Source of the DNA: Willaertia magna
Lineage: Eukaryota; Heterolobosea; Eutetramitea; Acrasida; Naegleriidae
Assembly: GCA_902984215.1 (NCBI GenBank)
Contig: CADWAF010000635.1
Location: 1 to 15,193, forward strand
DNA: 15,193 nt
Direction of reading: 5' to 3'
This document shows positions 1 through 6,607 of this stretch, one piece after another. Position 1 is the stretch's first letter. Each line of letters opens with the position of its first letter. The notes under the pieces are model-generated. The model saw only the letters and a list, made by a program, of their open reading frames with translations. It had not been told where the DNA came from and searched no databases. The position numbers were made by a program, and so were the translations under genes.

Positions 1-78
1 CATTTTTAGAGTTGGGAACCCTAGCCAAAAAATACAAATAATTTGCAGAAGTAAAAGGATGATATGTATACAGTCAAG

Positions 79-163
79 CGTCTCGTGGTGTAATGGTAGC
101 ATAGTGGACTTTGAATTTCGTTAAAGTCATCCATTGACGGAGGTTCGATTCCTCCCGAGACGG
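79..163 (+). tRNA. tRNA-Gln (anticodon UUG) with a 14-nt intron
   Basis: A full cloverleaf folds. The acceptor is CGTCTCG (79-85) with CGAGACG (156-162), discriminator G163. The T arm is GGAGG/CCTCC around TTCGATT (139-155). The anticodon stem is GTGGA (104-108) with TCCAT (130-134). The loop reads C-T-TTG-A, giving anticodon UUG for Gln. About 14 nt (115-128) interrupt the loop after the base 3' of the anticodon, the usual place for a eukaryotic nuclear tRNA intron. The intron ends in AAAGTC, which pairs with GACTTT across the anticodon (107-112), as expected for the splicing endonuclease substrate. No CCA is encoded. The first pair is C-G, which is less common. A short T run follows at 173-177. 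Confidence 0.93.
115..128 (+). other. pre-tRNA intron in tRNA-Gln
   Basis: Fourteen extra bases lie between canonical positions 37 and 38. Bases 123-128 are complementary to 107-112, which include the first two anticodon bases, so precursor and mature tRNA must fold differently. The exact edges could slide by one base, because A114/A115 and A129 are interchangeable. Confidence 0.85.
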
Positions 164-172
164 AACAGGAAA

Positions 173-177
173 TTTTT
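173..177 (+). terminator. Pol III T-run terminator of tRNA-Gln
   Basis: Five T residues begin 10 nt after the discriminator base of tRNA-Gln. A run of four or more T on the coding strand is the standard RNA polymerase III stop signal. Confidence 0.6.
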
Positions 178-240
178 GTAAATATAAATTAATATTTTAG
201 ATAAAAAGCTGGAAAGGAAATTGATAACATTAAATCAGGT

Positions 241-246
241 AAAAAA
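241..246 (-). terminator. Pol III T-run terminator of tRNA-Phe
   Basis: On the minus strand six T residues lie 5 nt beyond the 3' end of tRNA-Phe (plus-strand A run 241-246), as expected for Pol III termination. Confidence 0.65.
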
Positions 247-250
247 CGTC

Positions 251-323
251 TGCCCGCTGCCAGGATCGAACTAGCGACCTTAAGATCTTCAGTCTCACGC
301 TCTACCAACTGAGCTAAGCGGGC
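251..323 (-). tRNA. tRNA-Phe (anticodon GAA)
   Basis: The minus strand folds into a canonical 73-nt tRNA. The acceptor is GCCCGCT paired with AGCGGGC, discriminator A. The D arm is GCTC/GAGC around AGTTGGTA. The anticodon stem is TGAGA/TCTTA with loop CTGAAGA, giving GAA for Phe. The T arm is CTAGT...CTGG around TTCGATC. There is no intron and no encoded CCA. Both internal Pol III promoter boxes are intact (A box over the D arm, B box over GTTCGATCC). The gene diverges from the AT-rich stretch to its right. Confidence 0.95.
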
Positions 324-1103
324 TCCTATTAGTTTAGAAAGAAGCCTTGCAAATATTTGCAGAAAAATAATTAGTGTTGTCTTTGAGTAAAATATATATT
401 ATATTATTTTTAATATATTTTATATAATATATTTTTTGTTTTTAATTATTTAAGTGAGTTTTTTTTATTATTTTAAATATTTATCCTTTATTATTTCATA
501 TACTATTTTTAACTATTTAAAAAATTAAAAATAATATAATTAATATATCTACAAAACTTATAACTTATAATTATTTCAAAAATATCAATTAATATTCTTA
601 TAACATAATTATTTCAATTTAAATAATCTAATTCATGTTATTCAATATATTAATAAATATAACTTTTTATTAATTTAATAATAAAAATAACTTTTTTATT
701 GTTTAAAAAATAATAATAATTAAATTTTATATCTTTTGAAATACTTTTTATTATTGATAATAATTGTTGTTTATAGTTTTTTTTTATATTTTATTAAATA
801 GCAGTTTAGTTTTATTATTAAATATAAAATTTAAAAACTTGTATTAAAGTATATTATTATTTAAATTATAATTTATATAATTTTATTTTTTATTTATGTT
901 TTTATTTATATTTTTTTTAAAATAATTTCATTTAATATTGTAAATATTGTTATTTAATTGATTTATGGTGTTTATTATTTGTTAATATTAGTATTGTTTT
1001 AAATTATTTTTATTGAATTATTTTTTTAAAAAAAATGATATTAATTTTAATTTATTTTTAACTATTATATTTTATTTGTTATATTTTAAGATAAATAATT
1101 ATT

Positions 1104-1148
1104 GTAATTTAATAAAAATAACTATTATAATTTAATAGAAATAGCTTA
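1104..1148. repeat. short direct repeat in the AT-rich stretch
   Basis: Two near-identical segments of about 20 nt lie about 23 nt apart (TAATTTAATAAAAATAACT-like, then TAATTTAATAGAAATAGCT). They differ at a few positions. This could be a small tandem duplication. Confidence 0.4.
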
Positions 1149-1295
1149 GTAGTTTTATAGTATTTTAAAGGGAAAAAAATAAGAGTTTATAGAATTTTAT
1201 AAAATCTATATTATTAATTGTATAATTTATACTTTAAAAAAAATAATAATTTTACACAAAACATTCTTTTAAAAAATTAAAAATTAAAATTGTTT

Positions 1296-1318
1296 AAAAA
1301 ACTGTATAAATTTATATA
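1296..1318 (+). repeat. AAAACTGTATA motif, copy 1 of 3
   Basis: A segment with core AAAACTGTATAAATTTATA. Related copies lie at 1567-1590 in inverted orientation and at 2343-2366 in direct orientation. Among plain A/T sequence the shared ACTGTATA core stands out, though the match is short. Confidence 0.4.
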
Positions 1319-1566
1319 CTTTTTATTATTGTTGAAAGGAATTATTTTTGTTTAAATAGAATATTTATAATCTTTTTTTAATCTTTTTTTGCTCTTTATT
1401 GTTTATAAAATACTTGAAATTATTGTTAATTTATTTATTAATTAATTTATTTAAGTTTTAAAGTACTATTTCTTTAACTGCAATTAATTTTTAATTTTAT
1501 TATTAATTACTATAAATTAATAAAAAACAAACTAAAAAATATATCTAATAATTTTTTAAAAAATTA

Positions 1567-1590
1567 TATAAACTTATACAGTTTTAATAA
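1567..1590 (-). repeat. AAAACTGTATA motif, copy 2 (inverted)
   Basis: The reverse complement reads AAAACTGTATAAGTTTATA, matching the copy at 1296-1318 with one difference over about 19 nt. Confidence 0.4.
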
Positions 1591-2342
1591 ATTTGTTATA
1601 GTTTTTTACAAGTAAAAATATTAATATTAACAAAGTTTAAAAATTTTTAAGTATATTTTAAAAGACTTTAAAATATAAAATAAAATATCTTTAATTTATT
1701 AAAAATATCAATTTTTATAATAAATAACATTTATTTATTAATGTTAATGTTAAAATTATTTTAATTTTTTTAAAACAAGTAAAAATATTTTGTTTTTAAA
1801 TTAAATTAATAAAATTTTTATTTTTCATTTATAAAAATAACATTAAATAATAATTATACATAAAAATACATTTTTAATACTAAATAAAAATACAAATAAC
1901 ATAATAACAAATATACATCAATAAAAACATTTAAAATAATTATTAATTTAAAAAAACAAATTATATAAATAAAAAGAAACTAAAAAAAATTTAAAAAATT
2001 ATTTAATAAAAAAAATTAATAAAACTTTAAAAAAAAAATCTTTAAAAAAAAATCTGTACAATTAATTTATTAAATTAATTTTTAAAATAAAAGAATAAAA
2101 ATAATTTATGTATTGTATAAATAAAGAGATAATAGAAAATATGAAATTTTTTTTAGAAATAAATGAACAAAAAAAAAATAAATAAAAAAATAAAATCTAA
2201 ATAACATTTAATATTCATAATATTTTTAAGCAAATCTAAAACAGTGTTTTAAAAAAAAATTTTGAAAAAAAAGTTATTTTAAGATTGTTTTAAAAGATGT
2301 TTTATTGAAGATTTTTTTATTTTATTTTTGCACAAAAATAGG

Positions 2343-2366
2343 GAAAACTGTATATAATTTTATATA
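2343..2366 (+). repeat. AAAACTGTATA motif, copy 3
   Basis: Reads GAAAACTGTATATAATTTTATA, sharing the core and the following T/A alternation with copies 1 and 2, but with small insertions. Confidence 0.35.
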
Positions 2367-2825
2367 TAATCATTATGGAACTGCTAAGAATAATTATTGT
2401 AATTTAAATAATTATTATACTTTATTTTATTTTTACAGTAATAATAAAAATATAATTTTTTTAAATTTTATTTATTAATAACAATTTATCCATTAATAAT
2501 AAAAGTTTTATTAAATTATAAAATTAATATTGAAATTATATACTTTTCTATTTATTTTTTGTTTAAATGATAATTATTTTTTAAATATTTTTATATAATT
2601 TTTATATATTTATTATATTTTCTATATTTATTTTTTTAATAAACAATTTAGTTATATTATTGAAGTTTTAAAATAATATTTAAAATTATTTTTTTTTAAA
2701 TTTTACAACAAAAAATATATTAAAAATTACAAACCTATTTTTAAGATAAAACTAATAAATATTAAATTATTAAATCTCATAAAAATTAAATATTTATAAA
2801 TTACCATAAAACATACAAAATTTAA

Positions 2826-2896
2826 TGCGTCGACCGGGAATCGAACCCGGGTCGCAGCGATGGCAACGCTGCATTCTACCACTAAACCATCGACGC
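2826..2896 (-). tRNA. tRNA-Gly (anticodon GCC)
   Basis: The minus strand gives a 71-nt tRNA. The acceptor is GCGTCGA with TCGACGC, discriminator A. The anticodon stem-loop is GCAGCG-TTGCCAT-CGCTGC, giving GCC for Gly. The T arm is CCGGG/CCCGG around TTCGATT. There is no intron and no encoded CCA. The downstream T run is only four bases (minus strand of 2817-2820), a weak terminator. The gene points into the AT-rich stretch, while the tRNA-Cys-like gene 90 bp away reads in the other direction. Confidence 0.95.
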
Positions 2897-2985
2897 TTCC
2901 ATGAAAGAAATATTTTTATAAAAGTCGCTTATATATTTAATTTAGCAGAAAACGGAAAATTGGTACTTTTTTATATTTGCACAGT

Positions 2986-3073
2986 GGGTAAATAGCTCAG
3001 TGGTAGAGCAGCAGATTGCAATGTAGGTTTGCAAACCATCTATAAATCTAATATTCAATTAATTAAGTTCCTA
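2986..3073 (+). pseudogene. tRNA-Cys (GCA)-like gene with intron and degenerate 3' half
   Basis: The 5' half is a normal tRNA: acceptor strand GGGTAAA, a perfect D arm GCTC/GAGC around AGTGGTA, then GCAGA and loop T-T-GCA-A, giving anticodon GCA for Cys. A 16-nt insert follows (3022-3037) containing TTTGCAAA, which can pair with the anticodon loop, as tRNA introns do. The remaining 36 nt have exactly the canonical spacing (TTCAATT at T-loop positions 54-60, C48 present). Pairing has decayed: the T stem has an A-A pair at the usually invariant 53-61 position, the acceptor has three mismatches, and the anticodon stem has one. No nearby T run of five or more follows. I read it as an AT-drifted pseudogene; a poorly paired but used tRNA cannot be excluded. 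Confidence 0.6.
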
Positions 3074-3187
3074 CAATTTCACAAGGTGTTCTTTCGCTCA
3101 ATTTTATAAACTAGAAGGCGGTGAATCATTGAAGAGGCCATTCTTATTTAAGGATTACATCAAAAAAAAATGTAAACACAATAAACA

Positions 3188-3832
3188 ATGGATTCCCTTA
3201 GTGATGCTTTATCTTTTTCTTATACCTTATCTCACCTCTCTAATTCCACAACACAATCTTTTCAGTTTACATTTAATAATTCTGTAAATCCATTATTGCA
3301 ACAACACTTACACAATTTCATCTCTCCCTCACCTTACATTTCATGCCTTCCCTCAATATACCTTAATGAAGAACAACTAATAGAAAGGGTAAAAGAAATG
3401 GAATTATTAATTATAAAAAAAATCGTAAAAAGAATGGTGCCTGATTTTAGTAGAAAAATTACAAGAAGAAATCAAATTTATATTGATGTTCCTTTTAAGG
3501 AATTAGGAATTTATTTTTTTTTAAAAATCGCCAATTTTTATAAAAAACCAGATGAATCTTTTATAGAAAATTATAGATTATATAATGAAGGAAGTACTAT
3601 AGGAGGAAAGAAGGCTGTTAAATTAATAAATATATGGAAAGAAGATTTTCCACAATTTGGTTTTCCTTATTGGTTTTTAAAAAGATGGGAATCTAAAGAA
3701 GGAGTACAATGGAGAAGTTTATTAATTAATTTAAATTTAACTTATTGTATAGATGAAGAAAAGATTTTTATTTGTTTTGAATATTTAAGTAGTTATTGGA
3801 ATAATAATTTTAATTGTTGGTCTTATAATTAA
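3188..3832 (+). CDS. hypothetical protein, 214 aa, start of an AT-rich gene block
   Basis: An ATG frame of 214 residues that I do not recognise. The first about 60 residues are Ser/Thr/Phe-rich and encoded with ordinary base composition. After that the codons drift to A/T-ending ones. It holds a basic segment near residues 75-95 (KKIVKRM...RKITRRNQ) and an aromatic C-terminal half (FPQFGFPYWFLKRWE, LSSYW). There is no clear signal peptide or membrane span. Two stop codons in a row (TAATAA, 3830-3835) end it. The next open frame starts 75 bp on in the same phase, after a T-rich stretch with a TTTTACAG site. It may therefore be the 5' part of the longer gene reaching 6161, joined by an intron or cut off by mutation. 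I see no clean splice donor, so I leave it as a separate CDS. Confidence 0.55.
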   Translation: MDSLSDALSFSYTLSHLSNSTTQSFQFTFNNSVNPLLQQHLHNFISPSPYISCLPSIYLNEEQLIERVKEMELLIIKKIVKRMVPDFSRKITRRNQIYIDVPFKELGIYFFLKIANFYKKPDESFIENYRLYNEGSTIGGKKAVKLINIWKEDFPQFGFPYWFLKRWESKEGVQWRSLLINLNLTYCIDEEKIFICFEYLSSYWNNNFNCWSYN

Positions 3833-3907
3833 TAAATAAATTTCCCGCTTAAAAATTATTTACAATTTTTTTTGTTTTACAGTTTTTTTGTTTTTTTTTA
3901 AAAAAAA

Positions 3908-4639
3908 ATGAATGCAGAAAATTTAAATTATTTTTATAATTTATCTATAGATATCGGAAATAAAATTAAAGATATTGCATATATTTTTGGAATTAATAAT
4001 AATTATAATTTTATTAATTTAAATCATAATAATATGAATTTAGATATTTTATTTAATTTATTTAATATTAATATATATAATATTATTAATTTTATAAATT
4101 TAATTTATAATAAAATTAAAGATAATATAATTAATATTAAAAAATTATTTAATAATTATAATAATGATAAATATTTTAAAATAATTATTAATTATTTATT
4201 TAAAAATTTTTTAACTTTTTTTAGTTTTCAATTTAATTTTGATGATATAATTAAATTTTATTTAGAAAAAATAAATGATGGAAAAAATTTATTTAAAATT
4301 TTAATTAATAATAATAATAATAATAATGATAAATATTTAAAATATATAATTTTTAATTCTTGGATAAATAATAAATTACCAATTAAAAAATATCAAAATT
4401 TTAAAAATAAAATAAATATTTATTTAAAAAAACAAAATATGTTTCCAAGTTTTAAATTTATAAAATTAAATAGTGGATTATTAAGAAAATATATATGTAA
4501 TAATATTTTATTTAAATTAGAAAGAATTTGTTTAAATGATAATATTTTTATTTATTTTAAAAATGTTACTAATTATTTAAATTTAATTTTAAAAATATAT
4601 AATATAAATTTAAATGAAACTATAATTAAACATAATTGA
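3908..4639 (+). CDS. Asn/Ile/Lys-rich hypothetical protein, 243 aa, N-terminal part of a broken gene
   Basis: An open frame of 243 residues made mostly of N, I, K, L, F and Y, with a seven-Asn run near residues 137-143. Some 60-base lines have only 2-5% G+C (for example 4081-4140). At that composition about one codon in ten should be a stop, so the open frame itself points to past selection. It ends at a single TGA (4637-4639), beyond which the same frame stays open for another 176 codons to 5170. That makes the TGA look like an internal nonsense codon and not a natural end. The first ATG follows an A run, as for other starts here. There is no family I recognise; see 4640-5170 and 5151-6161 for the continuation. 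Confidence 0.5.
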   Translation: MNAENLNYFYNLSIDIGNKIKDIAYIFGINNNYNFINLNHNNMNLDILFNLFNINIYNIINFINLIYNKIKDNIINIKKLFNNYNNDKYFKIIINYLFKNFLTFFSFQFNFDDIIKFYLEKINDGKNLFKILINNNNNNNDKYLKYIIFNSWINNKLPIKKYQNFKNKINIYLKKQNMFPSFKFIKLNSGLLRKYICNNILFKLERICLNDNIFIYFKNVTNYLNLILKIYNINLNETIIKHN

Positions 4640-5170
4640 GATAGTAGAAAAGTTGTAAAATTTGCATCTTCTATTTATAGTATTTCTTTATATAATAAAA
4701 ATAAAAATATAATTTTAACTATTTTATTAACAAATAGTAATGAAAATGATTTAGTTTTAAATAATAATTTTCAAAATAATTTTAAAGAAATATATAATTT
4801 AAATTGTAAACAACATATTATTAATCCTGATTTATCTGCTTTATGTAAAATTTTAATTATAGATAATAATTTAAAAAATATATTTTTAAATATAAGTAAA
4901 AAAATTAATTTATATTTATTTTTATTTGGAATTCAAAATAATGATAAAAATTTATTAAAATATTTATGTAGAGGATTAATTAATATAAAAATAAATAATA
5001 AAATAACTAAAATTGATAAATATAAATTTTGGTTTTATAAATTAAAAAGTTTAATTAATAAAAATTTAATTATTATAAATTTTGATGAAAATTTTAATAG
5101 TATTTTAAATAAATTTAATATTCCTTTACGTTTACAAAATAATTTATTAAATGAATATTTTGGGTATTAA
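4640..5170 (+). pseudogene. in-frame continuation after the TGA, middle part of the broken gene
   Basis: Directly after the TGA the same phase runs open from 4640 to a TAA at 5168-5170, giving 176 codons with no plausible start near its 5' end. It begins DSRKVVKFASSIYSISLYN and has the same Asn/Ile/Lys-rich composition as the preceding frame. Codon structure is kept despite the extreme AT content. At its 3' end it overlaps the next frame (from 5151) by 20 nt, and the sense of the protein passes from this phase to the +1 phase there. I read 3908-6161 as one former gene with one nonsense codon and one frame change. A programmed readthrough and frameshift, or assembly errors, are the alternatives. 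Confidence 0.5.
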
Positions 5171-6161
5171 TATTAAAGATATTAATATTTGTATTGAACA
5201 TAGAATACATAGAGAAGTTTTAGCTTTATTAGAGTTGACTTTAGGTCAACAAGAAGAAAATTTTAATTATTTTACAAAATTATTTAATGAAAATTTATTA
5301 TTTAATAATGTAAAAACATTTAAAACATTTTTAAATAATACAGAACTGGAAAATTTTACTAAAAATATAACTTCTATAAATTGCAATATAAATTATACTT
5401 TAAAAAGTGATCCAGAAAATAATAATATTGAAAAATTACAATTTAATCAAATGTTATTTAAAAATATTGATATAATTGTATTATCAATTAATAAATGGCT
5501 TCCCTTAATAGAAAATAACGCTAAAGAATTATATAATAATTTTAAAAATACTAATTTTTATTTACAATTAATTAATGATATAGAAATAAAATTTGGAATA
5601 GGAAGTTCTTTATTTAATAATAATTTAATACAATTATGGAAGAATTTTCAACAAAAATGGATAGCCCAAAAAGAAAATACAAAACAATGGTTACAATGGA
5701 AAAATAATAATTACAATGATGTTAAAAATATTATTTATAAATATTGTAAACAATTATCTTTATTTTATCCAACATTCAGAGCTGGAATTTCAGATTATTC
5801 GATTATTACAATATTATTGCCTCAATTATTTGAAAATCAAGGCATTTCAGTATTTGACATTAGAAATGTAGATTCTGAGGGAATTCACCACACTCAACAG
5901 AAACAACATGAAAATATTGGAAGAAATGGGGGTGTTAATGCTTGTCCTATTGAAGATTTATTGATAGGAGAAGTGAAAATTCATTTAACTAATAATTTAA
6001 ATGTTGTAATGGAAATTTTGGACTCTTTTAATGAAACAGAGGATGTTGATGATGAAAACGAAGAAGATAATGAAGAAAATGATGGAAGAAATGATCCAGA
6101 AGTTGAATTTATAGAAGAAATTCAACATTCTCAAATTTACAACAACACTCAAGATGCTTAA
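5151..6161 (+). CDS. hypothetical protein, 336 aa, C-terminal part of a broken, possibly transposase-like gene
   Basis: An ATG frame of 336 residues. The ATG directly follows an in-phase TAA (5148-5150) and lies inside the overlap with the preceding frame, so it is probably not a natural start. Base composition returns to normal over its second half. Visible features: a Trp-rich segment near residues 163-185 (WKNFQQKW...WLQW), then YPTFRAGISDYSIITILLPQ, a segment around FDIRNVDSEGIHH, then GRNGG, and an acidic low-complexity tail (VDDENEEDNEENDG, about 294-307). The order hydrophobic His-less helix, loop, E-x-x-H, basic/Gly stretch recalls the C-terminal ends of some large eukaryotic transposon proteins. 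That is a shape resemblance and no family is assigned. It ends in TAA. A real protein is likely; its function is unknown. Confidence 0.5.
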   Translation: MNILGINIKDINICIEHRIHREVLALLELTLGQQEENFNYFTKLFNENLLFNNVKTFKTFLNNTELENFTKNITSINCNINYTLKSDPENNNIEKLQFNQMLFKNIDIIVLSINKWLPLIENNAKELYNNFKNTNFYLQLINDIEIKFGIGSSLFNNNLIQLWKNFQQKWIAQKENTKQWLQWKNNNYNDVKNIIYKYCKQLSLFYPTFRAGISDYSIITILLPQLFENQGISVFDIRNVDSEGIHHTQQKQHENIGRNGGVNACPIEDLLIGEVKIHLTNNLNVVMEILDSFNETEDVDDENEEDNEENDGRNDPEVEFIEEIQHSQIYNNTQDA

Positions 6162-6607
6162 TAAAAATTTGTGTGTTGTAAAGTTTTCAATTAAAAATAA
6201 GAATTGTTCTTTTCACTTTGGCCGCTTTGGCCCCTTAGACAATTTTAGATTTGGCCCATTCATAGTTTCGCCGACAAGTCGAAAAGCTAAGGACACCCTG
6301 TGTGATTTGAATTGTGTGTTTGTGTTTTGCAATGGACTTGAAGTAGTGTGAAATTCACCATACATGTTTCCATTACTTATTCCCGAAAAAAAGAATCCAA
6401 AAAATTGCTTCATGGATGTCCACAAAAAGCTTTCCCGTTACTCCACTTTCCACAAATTTTTTTTACTTTCATAAAAATTGAAAAATATCATTTCACACAC
6501 AAAGCACCCATCCATCTGCAAAACTTTGCACATTTCGGAAGAGAAGAGAATTGTCACTTTACTTTTTAAACAAAAATAATAACCAAATAACAACACAATT
6601 AAATAAC
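6162..6607 (+). other. spacer upstream of the mitoferrin gene
   Basis: About 446 bp with clearly higher G+C than the DNA to its left. It carries a small repeated TTTGGCC(G/C) element (TTTGGCCGCTTTGGCCCC, near 6217-6236, with TTTGGCCCA again at about 6251) and pyrimidine-rich stretches. Short frames on both strands here lack ATG starts or overlap each other and show no codon bias, so I do not call them genes. It probably holds the 3' flank of the preceding gene and the promoter and 5' UTR of the carrier gene. A non-coding RNA is possible but unsupported. Confidence 0.4.

Larger units (their letters stand above)
324..2825. other. gene-free, extremely AT-rich stretch between tRNA genes
   Basis: About 2.5 kb without a credible gene. 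Sampled 60-base lines range from about 2% to 12% G+C, below the other spacers of the window. The strand bias wanders: roughly 420-1070 is T-rich, 1780-2240 is A-rich, and 2540-2700 is T-rich again. It is mostly unstructured A/T runs. The only repeats I could pick out are a short AAAACTGTATA-centred motif present three times and a 23-nt spaced direct repeat near 1104-1148. Intact tRNA genes bound it on both sides. Its length and composition resemble the AT-only regional centromeres known from Plasmodium, and tRNA genes border centromeres in fission yeast. That role here is inference only; a neutral spacer is equally possible. Confidence 0.6.

Noticed and set aside
324..2825. CRISPR array or long tandem satellite
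   Set aside because: No regular repeat-spacer periodicity; only short, irregular motif copies were found.
3832..3907. Intron joining the 3188-3832 and 3908-4639 frames
   Set aside because: A possible acceptor (TTTTACAG) exists, but no convincing GT donor is visible and stops follow the acceptor in the needed phase.
324..6161. Organellar DNA inserted into the nucleus (because of the AT content and in-frame TGA)
   Set aside because: The tRNAs have nuclear-type introns and Pol III T runs, and the open frames resemble no mitochondrial protein.
6154..6569. Short frames on both strands between the broken gene and the carrier gene
   Set aside because: They overlap each other or the stop of the previous gene, some lack ATG, and none resembles a protein.
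6551..6607. Upstream extension of the carrier gene
   Set aside because: It would need a TTG start; the first ATG at 6608 is ample and the carrier core starts well after it.
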